From contig NC_088775.1 of the NCBI RefSeq assembly GCF_954871325.1, positions 69,541,561 through 69,605,560 on the forward strand: DNA of 64,000 nt, in the 5' to 3' direction. Numbering within the stretch: position 1 is the stretch's first letter; the number at the start of each line of letters is the position of its first letter. This DNA is from Gordionus sp. m RMFG-2023 (taxonomy: Eukaryota; Nematomorpha; Gordioida; Chordodea; Parachordodidae). Below, one piece after another: positions 11,233-24,089 of the stretch. Both the position numbers and the translations under genes were made by a program. A model generated the notes under the pieces. That model was not told the origin of the DNA and did no database searches. It saw only the letters and a program-made list of their open reading frames with translations.

Positions 11233-11499
11233 ATATATAACATACAAAATACAATTATTCCCTAAGTTTTTTGTGTATTAATTTATATTTCTAACATTTA
11301 AATTTTTTATACTTTATATATAAATTTTAAAGCTCAAAAAATTCAAATTTCTATTTTGGGCCATTTGAGTGATTCTTTACATATAATTTTTTTATAATAC
11401 ACATTAATTTAAAATTGTGTATTAGAAATAGTTATTAGTCCTAATAAATTTATGCTTGATATTTTTAAAAAACAATAATATTTCTTAAAAAATTTTATT

Positions 11500-11540
11500 A
11501 TCCCCCCCCCCCCCAGACTAAATTCCTGCGTACGCGCCTG
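11500..11540. repeat. probable right terminal repeat of the first hAT transposon
   Basis: A poly(C) tract then ATTCCTGCGTACGCGCCTG. Inverted this is CAGGCGCGTACGCAGGAAT, the usual form of a hAT terminal repeat. It lies about 300 bp behind the hAT transposase tail in the right orientation. The matching left end was not found. Confidence 0.5.
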
Positions 11541-12185
11541 TATATTGTGAATGTATATTAAAAATTCTTTACATATATACCATATAGCCCATTATATTCT
11601 CAATTTTTGTTATTTTGAATTCTACATTTCTGTGAATTTGTGCTAATTGTGATGGCAGAGTTAGGTAGAAATGGTACATTTTTCTTAAGATACTGAGTAA
11701 TTCCTAGATGGAAAATATTGTATTTTCTACTTATTATATATTTTTCCTCCCTATAAAATATTAAATTTATTTTTATACATGTTCCTTGTAATTTTATTTA
11801 AAATCTTTGTTTGGCAAATTTTCGCAATTTTTCTATCCCTAAAAATGGATTTTTCTATCTATTTTAGGAGGTATTTATAAGAAATGTAGCTTTGTTTTTT
11901 TCACATGACCTAAGAAAAATTACATGTGCTGAAATTGCATTTCACACATAGACCATTTGTTTACATTACAGTATTATATGTAAAATCATTATTTTTTAAT
12001 TATCATTAATCAGACCCCGAATAATGTATATTATAGCTCCTATTTCTCAAATGTCTTAAAATGAATGAATGAATGAGTATGTTTTGCTGATATTACATTG
12101 TCAATATTAATGTTCCATAGATTATAAATACAGATACCACGATGTAAATGTCATTATTGATAACATGTTTTCCCGCGATTATATA
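11541..12185. other. gene-free A/T-rich DNA
   Basis: No coding, repeat or element boundary recognised; contains a short ATGA microsatellite near 12060. Confidence 0.5.
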
Positions 12186-12189
12186 TTGA

Positions 12190-12427
12190 AATGTATCGGA
12201 GAATTATACTATTAATCATCATAAAAGGAGACGATTAGATAAATTCCCTGAACGTTTTCAAGGCGTACCGAGAGTTGATACAATTCAAATGGACGATTCG
12301 ATACAATACCACCAGAGAGAGAGGGACGCTGGGCTTGTGAAGGGTGGGCGTGTTGTAGCAGCTAGAAAAAGAAGAAATAAATTTAATATAATAACTAAAT
12401 GTCAGTCATTTTCTGTCATGAACAATT
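12190..12427 (+). other. unrecognised open stretch of higher complexity
   Basis: One + strand frame is open for about 78 codons with balanced composition, unlike the surrounding low-complexity DNA. It reads RRLDKFPERFQGVPRVD, later QRERDAGLVKGGRVVAARKR, a basic tail. There is no good start codon and no family I recognise; it could be an exon, a transposase scrap or chance. Confidence 0.25.
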
Positions 12428-12669
12428 AATTTTCCTTGGGGGAAGAAGGAAGAATGGGAGATCAGGAGATGCCAGCTGGGAAGGAACAAAGAAGATATAT
12501 AGAGACTTGGACTATTTTTATGAATATGAAACATTTATAAATTATTTTAATGTGAACATAATTAAAATATGGTATAACATGAAATTAAACAATGTGGTTG
12601 TCCTAGTTGGTAATGTTTATTGTTGGTATTTATTTAATTATCAGAAAAGGATTGTTTTGGATTGATAAG

Positions 12670-14290
12670 TTATATTATTAAAGGAAGGGGTTGAGAGTAA
12701 GGGGCATTCTTCTATAATTACCTGATTACGCAAGTTGTCGGTGAGATATAAAATAGTTATAGTTCAAATTTTAAACACAAAATAAAATCTAATCACGCTA
12801 ATGAGAAAAAACAGATCAAATAATATATTTATAGATGATTCTTACTCAGATCATTAAAATAACGCTATATAAAAATGCAAAGCAAGAAAGAGACTAACTT
12901 TATATATTATAAACTCTATAGAAAATAGATTTCTTAGGATCCTCCGAGGCCCTTTAGGGTACCCTAAATCGACATTTTTAAGGGACTCCATGGGACTTAC
13001 TCATCCAGTATATTGTCTACTCCGCTTTTGAATATTTTATTTAAACTACACAAAAGCAATATAATGACATAGATATAGACTGTCTTTTTAAATAATATTA
13101 AAAATTCATTAATATTTATTATATTTATATCTATGTGATGATATGCTTAAAATTATTTTTCTCTTTAGAAATTAAATTCTATTTCTATCATTTATCATGA
13201 TTATATTTCGTTAAATTGTAATAAAAAGGTATTAAAATTTTTTTTACATTCCGAACTGAACCAAAAATTATTAACGGGCGGTCTTCGGGTTAACAAGGAG
13301 TTTGAAAACGGGTTCGGGTCTTGGTTGAGATTCACCTAGAATGTTCTGTGAACCCGGTTCACACTCCGGATTTGAAATCTCAGAAAAATTTTAGTTATAA
13401 AAATACAAGTCATTTTATCCTAATTTAGTCACAACACGGCAGCCTCCTAAGTAAAATTTAATGGTTGTGAGCCTAAATATAAAATACTAATACATATCAT
13501 TTCCTGAGTGTACTCGAAAAATTATTCTTTAAATGAAGTAATTGAGTTTAAAGTTTAGAATCAAATTTAAGGAAAATAAATCATTCAAAATTAATTAAAA
13601 ATTTCATACATACGTTTGCAAAATTTTATTGTAACAAATACTTTATAATTTACTTTTTATTTATGATAATGTATTTAACATACTTTTTTGATCAATAAAA
13701 AGTGATAGTTCAAAGGATTTCTTTATCTCATCAAAACTGAGTATTGGTGTGAACTATCTACTTTATTTTAATCCTAATCTTATTTAACTTTATTTATATA
13801 AATAAAAAATATAATGATAGTATTTTATTAATTAGATAATATTATAATGTCAAATTTTAACTTTAAGCATGAGTAATTAAAATTTTATTTATCAAATAAA
13901 CCAAAATATCAATCTGCAAACCTATTTAAAAATATTTGTAATTAGGGTTTTTAAAACATGACTTTTATGGACGAAAATCGCTCCCTTTTTTAAAATATGG
14001 CTATTTTTCGTTGTATTTTTTTGGTTTAGAAGGAGGTCGAGAAGTTACATGATGTTTATAAGATTCATCATGTATTTTCAACTCATTTATTGATTAATTT
14101 AAATGTAATATAATTATAGTCGGAAAAATAAGAATTCTGCCAAAAATGAACCCGGATTTTTATTTTATTTTTAAACCCGGCCTTAAATCATCTAATTTTA
14201 AGGCACGCACCGTGTACCTCTAGCTTAATCAGAACTATACAATCCTAGCAGGATTTGATACGAGTCTGCAGAACTTCGCCACAAACATTT
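12670..14290. other. gene-free stretch with GC-richer islands
   Basis: Short islands at about 12935-13020, 13255-13380 (CGGGTTCGGGTC, AACCCGGTTC) and 14150-14215 (AACCCGG) resemble the CCCGG words inside the CAGAG hAT MITEs. They are probably worn copies of such elements. No ends or target duplications could be placed. Confidence 0.4.
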
Positions 14291-14298
14291 TTGCTCAT

Positions 14299-14345
14299 AG
14301 GCGCTGACTTCATGGGGGCAGTGGGGCTCTCGCCTTAATTGATAA
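14299..14345. repeat. hAT-like terminus
   Basis: ATAGGCGCTGACTTCATGGGGGCAG-type sequence resembles left ends of hAT elements that begin (C)ATAGGCG, such as the one at 56964. No partner end was located. Confidence 0.3.
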
Positions 14346-14942
14346 ATTTCTGTGAGGACTGTGTCCCTATAAAAAAATAGATAAATTTTATAATCTCATT
14401 TAAAAAGGAAATAAAGAGAAAAAAAACATATTAGTATATTATTTTATTTTGCTATGCTCTTTCGTCAAACATGCTGGTGTATGCAAATAATATAGCTAAG
14501 ATCAATAGAAAGGAATTATGAAATAATCATAAAAATTTATTAGAAAATATAGATTTCACAGTGAGGTTGATTCAAGAACAAAAAATTTATTATATCTCAT
14601 AAAACTTTTTGATAACTTTTTATTTCTTAAAATGATGATGACAACATTTGAGAGAGTATGAGTTTTAAATGCTGAAGTCCAGAATTATTCATTACATTTT
14701 CAAAATGTTAAATATAAAACAGAAATCCTGATCCAAATTCTAGATGCAATACGACCAGATGAATTTTGATAAGTTTTGGAGATAAGTTAATTTAAAGGCA
14801 AAGGAATTAAATTTAGATGAGACCATTTTAAAGTGACAGAAAAAATGCTTTTAAGTTTCGCTGGCTCGAATTTATCATACCAACACTTCGGGTCAGTTAA
14901 TAAATATTATAGACAAATTTATTATAAAATCTTAGATCCAAT

Positions 14943-15900
14943 CAGAGTTGGGCAGGTCCTCTGAAAAAGAATCTAATACAGATTCTTTAAAAAAAAATCC
15001 ATCTTAGAAATATAAATATCTTATTCAAAATATCAAAAATATACAAGATAAAAGATACTTGTATCTTTTGCTAAATTAGAGTATCTTAAATACAAGATGA
15101 TTATTTATAATTATCTTTACTAATTAAATTAGTTAAGTATAAAATATAATTCTTATTATTTATTGGCGAAATAAAGTACGCATATAATAAAAATAAATAT
15201 TTACAATAATGAAAAAATAGAATGACAAGTTAATTATAATAATCAGGCATTTAATATTTGTTTTAACCCATTCATAGCTTAGACAAAGAAGGGAGACTAG
15301 TACTTTTAACGAGAGTTGAATTAATAATCTGCAAAAGAGTATTTAAAATTTATAATACAAATCATTATTTTTTAAGATAATCAATTTTTCAAATAATTTA
15401 TCAAGTCTATGCCGTTTCGGAGGAGTATTCAACATTGTGCCAAAACTAAATAATCTATCAACTGGAGCTAATAAGATATGGTAGTATTATATTTTTAAAA
15501 AATTTCTATCTTGAACAGCTTTTAATAAAGGTAGACAATATTGCAAATTTGAATTTATAATTTAACTTAAGTCTCTTTTAACCACAAATAGTATGGGCAC
15601 TAATTCACCTTAAAATTTACTACTCTGTCCTCGTCGTTTATCTTTGCAATTGCTATAGGGCTTAAACCCTTTCAATGTTTCCCAAAATAAATAATCTGCT
15701 TTTTAAAGAATGGAACAATCAATTGTTTCATAAATAAATTTAAATGTGATTTATATTTTAACAGTGAAGTCATGCTATCATATAGGCTAATCCATCTGGT
15801 TATGCATGAAAATTTTAGCTGATTAGCACTTGTTATCTCCCTTATCTTTTAGTTATAGACCTTTCACATGCATTTTATTTGTCTTTCAAGTGTTTTTCAT
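14943..15900 (-). pseudogene. second hAT transposon relic with Ac-like transposase
   Basis: A terminal repeat CAGAGTTGGGCAGGT starts at 14943, followed by AAGATACTTGTATCTT-type subterminal repeats. On the minus strand, pieces of a BED/Ac-type hAT transposase follow. Near 15815-15720 is TRWISLYDSMTSLLKYK, where TRW is the conserved core helix motif. Near 15480-15345 is DRLFSFGTMLNTPPKRHRLD ... LFEKLIILKNN, the C-terminal dimerisation domain. Many stops and frame changes are visible, so it is dead and old. It belongs to a different hAT clade from the relic at 9985-11232. The right end was not found. Confidence 0.7.
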
Positions 15901-16143
15901 GTATAATATTTAAAAAATAATTTTAAAAAATATATTACCCAAGCTGTTATTCTCATAAAACTATCAATTTTATTTTGTGTAATTATTTATTTTATTTTAT
16001 TAATGACATTAAATGAAGCTGATATACTCGGTTGAATCATTTTCATGATGGTGGAGTTTTTTGGTTCTCTTCTCTGTTCTTTTAGAAATAATTTATATAT
16101 TTGTACAAGCCGAAATAGCATATCTAATTTTCAAAAAAAAAAA

Positions 16144-16832
16144 TAGTGCTGTTCCGATCCACAAATTTTCCCGGACCAACATTAATAAAAAAACTGATCC
16201 GCTATTTATATTGATTTTTTTTACCAGCTATCTTTGTTTCAATGTCGAATCAATATTTTCTATTTTAAAAAACAACTAACTTTCACTTTTGATAAAATTT
16301 ATCTTGTTTTTTTTTCACTCTCCAAAAGTTAATAATCTCATTTTAAATATTTGCATATTTAGTCGATTTTTAAAAAGAGCTTAATCAAGATTTTAGCCAA
16401 AATAGTATTTCCTAAGCGTCAAAATTTCGCTAATAGAAGTCTTAATCTTTCTGCCATATGTGAGCAAAATAAATAAGCTTGAGTAATTTATCTATGGCCA
16501 AAATTTTGAGATAACCGTTTTAAAAATTAAATAAATTAAGCCATTTAATAACACTGGCTGAATGTTACTCGCTTGATATTTTAAATTCCTTTTCTTGTTG
16601 AAGATAATATAATAAAAGTAGTGTAAAATTTCTAACTATATTTTTAAACAATACAATAAAGATATTGTATTTTAGTTCCTTTCATGAATTTATTATTATG
16701 AATTATTTATAAAATAAAAATTATACATACAATCATAAAATAACCAAAAACAATAAAATATATTGAATCGGATAAGTTCAATATTTTTTGAAAACCGGTT
16801 CTAATTCGATATTCAATATCGGCACAGCCCTA
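16144..16832. mobile_element. possible hAT-type element with TIRs TAGTGCTG/TTAGGGCTG
   Basis: Left end TAGTGCTGTTCCGATC and right end, inverted, TTAGGGCTGTGCCGATATTG. Flanks are A runs, so no target duplication can be tested. The middle (about 16365-16555) has TTAGCCAAAATAG and CCATTTAATAACACTGG, a worn relative of the TAGTGTTGTTAAA MITEs described below, possibly nested. Confidence 0.4.
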
Positions 16833-16839
16833 AAAATAA

Positions 16840-17570
16840 TATATAATTATATTATACTGATATAAATAATATTCTTTAATATGTTTTACACAATATGTCG
16901 AAGAGTTTATTGTACCCGTTCTTTTTTTATGTTTGTACAGGTTTGACATTCAGCTGTACATTGTCTTTTTTGACTTTAATTATTTTTAAAAAAAGTTTCC
17001 ATCTGAAATTTTAAGATAGGGATTTGATTTAGGGAAACTTATTCCATAATTTCACCTCCACCACCATGAGTTATAATCATCCTACAAATTAAAAAATTTT
17101 ACATAAAATTGGTAATGATATAATTGAGTTACATTTATACATAAAAAATATTCTTTACTTTTATGATTGTGAAAAAAGATAAAAAAACCATCGAAGAAAC
17201 GAGGGATATTTTATTTTAAATTTAGGAGTATCGCCGCTGATGGCGATACCGTATGATTAATTTGCAAAGGTAATTTTTTTCACTTCTTTTTATTCTTTTA
17301 TAATAAATTAAAACATAAAAAATTCACGAATAATAAAGTAATCTTTACAATATGAATATAATCAATCAGCTCTTTCGAAATTAATACATCTGTTAAAATA
17401 AATCCTTTTATCAAATAAAATATATGTAAAACATGGAAACTACCGTTTTGGTGTTTAAGTATTCGCGGTACTGCCGAACTCTTATTTCAAGTATAAAAAA
17501 TATTTTCAACAAATAGATCATTTATTTAATATAGAGCAATTAGCGATTCAAAACCTGATGGAAATCATGT
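16840..17570. other. gene-free A/T-rich DNA with a small perfect hairpin
   Basis: No gene. At about 17232-17253 GTATCGCC-gctgat-GGCGATAC forms an 8-bp perfect stem, a GC-rich oddity in this context with no known role. Confidence 0.4.
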
Positions 17571-17576
17571 TTCAAT

Positions 17577-17799
17577 TAGTGTTGTTAAAAGGCTCGATTT
17601 GAGCCGATTTTAAAAAACGGCTAACTCAATGTTTTATTCAGAAAAATAATATGCAAGCCTAAAGATTTTGTTCATAGTTGACACAAATGTTTGGACATCT
17701 ATTAGCGAAATCCTGAGATTTAGACAATATTTTTCTGGCTAAAATAATGAGTTATCCGTTTTTAAAAATCGGCTCAAATCGAGCCGTTTAACAACACTA
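17577..17799. mobile_element. hAT MITE, TAGTGTTGTTAAA family, perfect 8-bp TSD
   Basis: Ends TAGTGTTGTTAAA... and ...TTTAACAACACTA, flanked by the identical 8-mer GTTTCAAT at 17569-17576 and 17800-17807. Inside the tips the arms continue to pair (GGCTCGATTTGAGCC on the left, its inverse on the right, then AATGTTTTATTCAGAAAAATA against TATTTTTCTGGCTAAAAT). The 223-bp element is close to one long hairpin with no coding. Confidence 0.92.
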
Positions 17800-17809
17800 G
17801 TTTCAATTT

Positions 17810-18385
17810 TCTATAGAGAGGATTTTAAAAAGTAAAAATTCATAGAGATATGTTTTTGGACTACTCAAAATTGGAAATATACTAAATATTAGGACGTCAT
17901 AACCATATAAAAAGAACAAAGTAAGAAATAAACTATCTCGATTTTTTCAGAGTATGTAAAATTTATTATAATGCTATTAACATCTTCCATGATGCTTGAT
18001 CTGCGGAACAATCGTATTCAGAACTAACACCTAAATCTCATTTGCGCTCTATAAAGAAAGAGCAAAGATGAAAACATATCAATTTTAAATGTTAATTAAG
18101 AAGAAGCTAAAGAACTTGATTTCAATGTGATAATAAATATTTTTATAAATGAAAAGGAAATAAGAAGAACACATTTTACCTTAAAAAATATTCACATTTA
18201 TATTATTTATAACATTCACAAAATAAAAATATAATAAATTATGAGAAATAAAAAATATGATATTCTATACAAAAATTAAAAATACAAGTATTTTTTGCTA
18301 TTTTTTTTTTACAATTAAATATAAATTTGGTTAGGTTTTTTTTCGAGCTTTGAAATAATTTTTAAAAAAATTGATCCCCAAAGAC

Positions 18386-18417
<32 letters not shown>

Positions 18418-19620
18418 GGTATTAATAAACCATAGACCAGGAAAAAAGCATATCATTATAAAAATTCGAAATTATGTGAACAATAATATTTAAAAATTTA
18501 ATTTAAATTTTCTTTAAGAACTTATATTTTCAGTCTCAGTATAAGTGACGCTAGACTAAGGAGAAATAGAATTTACCGTAATTTGTTGTCATAAAGATAC
18601 AAGTCGTAACAAATTCTCGTCTTATCTAATTTTTTTCAAAATGTCAGATATACACTCCTACACTCAGGCAACGATATATGGTGTATAGTAAGTGTAAATT
18701 TACAAAATATTTAGTCAATCAAATGCAAACAAATTTCATGAAAAATTATAAATAGATGTATACCATGAATTTAAAAAAAAAAAAATTATTTACAACACAT
18801 TTAAAAAATATTAAAGAACCAGGAAACAATCCATTAATTAATAATCAATATTAGCGGAGGGGGGTGGGTACATTTCCAATAATTTTATAGATAGAGTAGA
18901 AAATTTTCGGAACCTCAAGCCCAAGTTAAACAGGTGTTTTTAACTAATTTTAATTTATTTATTTAAAATGTAAAAAAAAACAGATACCATCACGATTGAC
19001 GACATTTTGTAAATATTTATAACTATAATATAAAAAATAAATTTAATAAAAAAAAATAGAGGAAGTTCACTGGCCTCCTTTTATACTCATATTATATTTA
19101 GTAACACAAAAATAAAAAGAATAAATATATATAATATAAACAGCTTCGATTGTCCATTCAACCAATTTTGCTTTGTTCGTAATACAAAAAATAAAATAAA
19201 AGGGGAGATGGGGAGGATGCACTATACTATTAGTTATTCATTAATAATTATGTGTACGACAGATATGGATTGAGGTGACTATGATATTTTTAAGAAAAAT
19301 CATAAAATGGATTATTTTGGATAATTTTAATTAAAATGGTATATGCTGTAATTACTAAAATGCTTAATGGCTAAAAATCGGTTAATTGTACATATAAGCG
19401 TGTGCCGAAGAAAATCCGTTAAGCATTGAGACCCGAGTTATGTTATTCTTTGTTGCCGTTGTACTATATTTCATAAAAACGCGAAGTATTTTTTTGTCTA
19501 GAATTAGATAAATTATCCAACAAGAAATTTATAAGTAAAAGAATAAATATAATTTACTACTGCTAGAGAATATGGTATGGTCGTTAAATTATTTAAAATA
19601 TATGCATGTCATTATATTTT
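17810..19620. other. gene-free A/T-rich DNA
   Basis: Apart from the poly(G) run and a G-rich patch near 18855, nothing recognisable. Confidence 0.5.
18397..18419 (+). repeat. 23-bp poly(G) run
   Basis: An uninterrupted run of 23 G, preceded by a poly(T). Striking in this A/T-rich DNA; other G/C runs of nine or more lie near 11502, 22114, 32492, 35486, 45712, 51037, 56978 and 57066. Confidence 0.95.
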
Positions 19621-19624
19621 TTAA

Positions 19625-19768
19625 AAGTAGCTGAGCAGCGGCTACTTAGCTACTTTCAAAAAAGTAGCGCGCTAAAAAATTAAATAATTACAAAAAAAGT
19701 AGCCGATTAGCTATAGCTACCAAAAAAGTTAGCGCGCTAAGTAGCGCGCTTCTTTAACAACTCTGGTA
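19625..19768. mobile_element. inverted-repeat-rich MITE fragment with GCGCGCTAA words
   Basis: Repeated AGTAGC, TAGCGCGC and GCGCTAAG words on both strands give several possible stems. The right end CTTTAACAACTCTGG inverts to CCAGAGTTGTTAAAG, related to hAT tips ending in GTTGTTAAA. The left end is unclear. Confidence 0.5.
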
Positions 19769-19769
19769 A

Positions 19770-20970
19770 ATGGCCCTGTCTTAACGAAACTGGACTGACC
19801 GATTGAACCTATACTTGTGAATCCCACCAATATTTTGTGAAGAACATGTTAAAAAGATGAGCTATAGCAAATTTTTATCAAAAGATCCTGGGGATTTTTA
19901 CATTTAATAGAAAAAAAACCGGCTTGCTTAAAGCAATTTTTTCCAAAAACATCGGTCCAGTTATTTCTTTATGCCTCAATCCGGCCCCTGAACTTTATGA
20001 ATTTAGCATAAATAAGTTATCTCCAATTTTTTTAAAAATATATAGGTAAACCCTTCTCAAGACTATATAATATATTTAATGATAATTGCGGAGCTTAGAC
20101 GACAACGCACAATATCTAACAAAAAAAACCTTCTAAATCTATAAATTAAATTATTATAAAAAAAATGTGATAATTATCAATTTTTTTTATCTTTTATATA
20201 AGAAAACAAACTATATTCTATCATTTATAAAAGTATATAATGTAATAAATATCCCAGAGAGTCTTTTTTTGCAAATAGTTATATGAATATGAACAAATTT
20301 AATAATAATTTGTTGACAAAGCGTTTAGTAAAGAAAAGGAAAAAAAAAATTATGTAACAAAATTTATATAGTGCGCTTTAATATTTAAACGAAAATTTTG
20401 TATTATATTTATGCATGGAATATTTTAGATGTTTAGCAAATTTTAAGAGAAAATATATACAACTTAAATAAAGATTTATTAGTCAGAAACATTTAAATTC
20501 GACAAATACATGGACATGCCAGATTAATATCCCTTCGTTCCGATCATTTACCACACTTGCAACTTTTATTCTTCAAGCCCAAAACTTAATTTTTAAAACT
20601 AGATAGACTAATTTCAGTCAAAAGAGAGAACTGAAAGAAGAGTTCTACCTTTGTCAAAGACGTAAAATCCAGGGCATCAAATCAAATTTCCAATGTCTTA
20701 TTAACATTCTCCACTTGATTATTTTCTATTCTGATCTCTCCCCTGCTTTCCTTTTTATATAAAAATGAATTGTATTTCTTTTCACAATTTTCGACTTTTG
20801 TCGACTCTTCACTTTTAAATTATTGTTAATGTATACTGGTATGTTATATTTATATGCTATTAAAATTTGATATTATATAGTGATTAACATACATTCTACA
20901 ATAAAATTAAAGAAACAAAAATTTATAAGAGTAGTAATATAAGGTTAATATAATTGTGAAAATTAATGTA
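19770..20970. other. gene-free A/T-rich DNA
   Basis: Nothing recognised beyond poly(A)/(T) tracts. Confidence 0.5.
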
Positions 20971-20977
20971 TATGATG

Positions 20978-21346
20978 TATTGGGATATGTAATCAATGGG
21001 GATTCGGAATATCGATTTTAAATCATTTACTGAGGGTGATTTTAAAATTCTGATTTAACCGGAAATGTATTTAAGCATGTATAGAGTAGCTACCCTATTA
21101 ATTTTAGACAATTTTCGCCAAAATTTTTTTTATTTATTAATTTATATGAAAAATCTATATAAAAATCAATATAAATTATGACAGTTTAAAGGTACATTAT
21201 AAAACTGTCTGAAATTCCCAGTGTGAGTACCCTATATATATGCTGAATTACTTTTCCTCTCAAATTAGATTTTTAAAATAAAAATCTAACTCAGTAAATG
21301 ATTTAAAATTGAAGTTCTGTATCCCCATGAATTCCATATCCCAATA
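20978..21346. mobile_element. mariner-type MITE with TA flanks
   Basis: Left end TA-TTGGGATATG... and right end ...CATATCCCAA-TA, with arms pairing over more than 100 bp (ATTTTAAATCATTTACTGAG on the left against its inverse on the right). TA at both edges fits a Tc1/mariner-type target. Carries no coding. Another copy of one end lies at about 55785. Confidence 0.88.
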
Positions 21347-21989
21347 AGGCATATATATTTAATAAAATAAAATCGAACAGATGAATTTATAAACTTTTAA
21401 ATATTCTAATTTCATGAAAGAGTTTATTTAAATAAGTTGAAGTTTCCCAAAGATCGTGGCAATATGAATTTGATTGTTGAAGGAAAATATAATATGTCGT
21501 TTCTCAGTTCTCGCTATGATCAGTTACCCTAATTTTTTAAAAAGGGTTAGAGTATGAGAGCCGAATGATTCAATTTTGTTGTAATTATGGGTAGGGATAC
21601 ATAGTCACTAGATATCGCTGGCGAATATTTAGAATGTTTGTTCAATTCAGTGTCCACAGAGCATTGTGATTTACAATTGATAGGATGGCGCAAGAGAATC
21701 AATACAATAAAAATCCTGTTGGTTCTCATTTTTCTAAGAGATTATAGTAGATCCATCTGAGAGTTTGCTATCGGAGCTGCATAGTCCAATGGGCTCAAGG
21801 GCTGATGAAATACCGGCGGATTTTAAGACCTTATATAATCGTTGCACTTTAAGTGTCCGAGGAATCTATCTCGGCACCGCTTGCAATGCAGAGAGGAGTG
21901 GCTTTTGGAGTTGATCGATGTTTGGCAAGAAGGCAGTGATAAGATATTACCATTTTAAAGTCAGGCCAGAGACTGATGATGTGATGTAA

Positions 21990-22110
21990 CTCATCGTGAG
22001 AAATTCGTAGCCCTGCCGATATGTATGGAATTCTCGTGTTGGCTCCGCTGTTATTTAACGTATTCATCGGAGTGGCCACTAAGTGGCTATCCCATTCTGT
22101 CGCATTTATA
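21990..22110 (+). pseudogene. LINE reverse transcriptase scrap
   Basis: The + strand reads LAPLLFNVFIGVAT near 22037-22080, the block just before the catalytic DD box in non-LTR reverse transcriptases (usually SPLLFNIFI). The wider area 21540-22450 has more balanced composition than its surroundings and may be the rest of this relic, but no other motif is clear. Assignment rests on one motif. Confidence 0.35.
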
Positions 22111-22449
22111 CGGGGGGGGGGGGGTCGATTAATAAATTTTTTCAGTTCAGATATCTATTGCGCGTAGAAACAATTGGTCAGGGTACTTGGAGTGTACTTA
22201 TGATGGGTTCAATGATAGACGAGAGGATATGAATCCGATAATAGAAAGTAACGAAGGCAACCTTATATCAATGGTTTTGGTCGGTAAGATAATCGGTAAC
22301 CATGAAAGATCTTCAAATTCAAGATTGAGTATCTGTTTTGGTAGATAATTAATCTCAAGCTCATGCAAGTGAGAATGACACCATATTATACAGAATCTTT
22401 TCAATTTTCAACAAGAAGAAAGAAAAACTTGGTGGGTAGGAAGGTAAGA

Positions 22450-23015
22450 CAGGATATCCGGTATAAGAGTTGTTTCTTGTGAGATATCAGCAAGATACTA
22501 AAAGATTCATCATTCCCTACCAGAAATTTCAGATATGTTAGAGTTTAACTATGTGTGATTGAACGTAAAACCTTGATTAAAGTCAGTGAAGCCTAGTGGA
22601 CAATATTTACTTCTATCTGGATCTTATTCTAGGCTACTCTAGACGGGTCTGATTATCTACTGCCTTCTTCATTTCCTCAAGTTGGACATTTAATATATCG
22701 TCAATGTCAATACACAAATTATGTAGGTTTAGCTTGCAATGATGTTTTATTGATACCAGGCAGAATAAAACGGAGAATCCACTATTTACCATTTTGAATT
22801 CCTTCACTGATTGATTTGGGCGAGGAAGACAGTCGGTAAGATAGATGACCTGTAGTCCTAAAATTGAAGGTGGAAAAGGGGGGGGGCAAGCTATTACTTT
22901 AAAAAAATAGATAGGGAGGAGAATGCTAAAATGGGGAAAAAAGAGACGAAAGGCGAAATTATTTTTTGGAAATTTTTTATGACATATTATTTCGTTCAGA
23001 ATAAAAACTAAAACA
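22450..23015. other. gene-free, mixed-composition DNA
   Basis: More complex than the surrounding A/T-rich DNA but no protein family or boundary recognised. A short poly(G) lies at about 22880. Confidence 0.4.
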
Positions 23016-23019
23016 CTTA

Positions 23020-23320
23020 CAAAAGTTTTAATTGCTCAGAATTAAAAAATACTTCAAACTCAGAATTTTTACTGAATTTCGCAGATATTTTTCTTAAAAT
23101 CTATGACAATTTTCTGAGCGTTTCATACATTTTCTAAGTAATTCATTTTTTAACCTGAGTATTTCAGTTTTATACCTGAGCAATTAGCATTTTTTCTAGG
23201 CAATTAAGTTTTTTTTATCAGAGCACTATGAAATAATTCTGGGCATTCGGCATTTTTCCTAGTGTTAAGTATACTTTTTTTCTGATCATTTCAGTTTAAA
23301 TTCTGAGCGATTAAATAGGA
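23020..23320. repeat. degenerate tandem repeat of TCTGAGCAATT words
   Basis: About ten to twelve imperfect units of roughly 20-27 bp, each with a variant of (T)TCTGAGCAATT followed by a T-run. Looks like an old minisatellite. Confidence 0.6.
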
Positions 23321-23703
23321 GCTTTTTTAAAAATAGTTTATATCAAAATATATCATATTATATAAAATAACTATTTAAAAAGTTATATAAAAATTGAAAT
23401 GTATTGCAAAATTTATATATTGCCGGTTGTATAATATGATTTTTAAAATGAATTATATAATACACAAATTGGAATAGTTACAAAAAAATGTTGAAAAAAC
23501 GTCGTTATTTGTAGAATATATGAGTGATCAAATAAAAGGATATCTACAATATTTTTAATAATCTGAATCGAATTATTGATTGGTAATCGTCCTGCTATTT
23601 GCCCGTCAGGTTTCTATATATGGTGACGAATTCCACCAAAAGAGACTGGTTAACGTTTAACATCTTTAAAATGGATATATATTCTATCATAAGTCTTGCA
23701 CAC

Positions 23704-24089
23704 TAATGAAGAACACGGTTCAGTCTTTGGTCCGGACCGAAGCACTCGGACCAGACAACGGTCTTTAAAAAAGATTGACCCAAACCGTGGTCCTAAATAA
23801 AAAGACCGGTTTCTTTATTTTTTGGTTATTTTTAAAAAAAAAAATTTCATCTAATATAGTTCTTATTTATTGCGACTATAATTAAAATGCTTTTTTGACA
23901 AACATGTGGTTTTCATATTGCAAAATAAAAATGATCTAAAAATTCATAAAAACTAAAATAACTCCTCTAGAAAAATAACATAAATAAAATATACAAAAAA
24001 TTAGGTATGTGGTCTTCAAAAAAAGATCAATCCGACAACGGTCCAATCCCTGTCTAAGACCATTAGGACTGGACCGTTGACCTTCACTA
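23704..24089. mobile_element. hAT MITE, TAATGAAG/CTTCACTA family, perfect 8-bp TSD
   Basis: Left end TAATGAAGAACACGGTTCAG; right end inverted TAGTGAAGGTCAACGGTCCAG. Flanked by the identical 8-mer TTGCACAC at 23696-23703 and 24090-24097. The subterminal regions carry repeated GGTCCGGACC/GGACCGTTG words around a T-rich centre. 386 bp, no coding. Confidence 0.92.

Noticed and set aside
12399-12665. An 88-codon frame as a gene
   Set aside because: Starts in the middle of another open frame, ends in A/T-rich DNA, has no recognisable domain and no good start context.
21547-22404. Three short minus-strand frames as genes
   Set aside because: No motifs; the + strand has a LINE-like block in the same area, and the minus frames look like chance.
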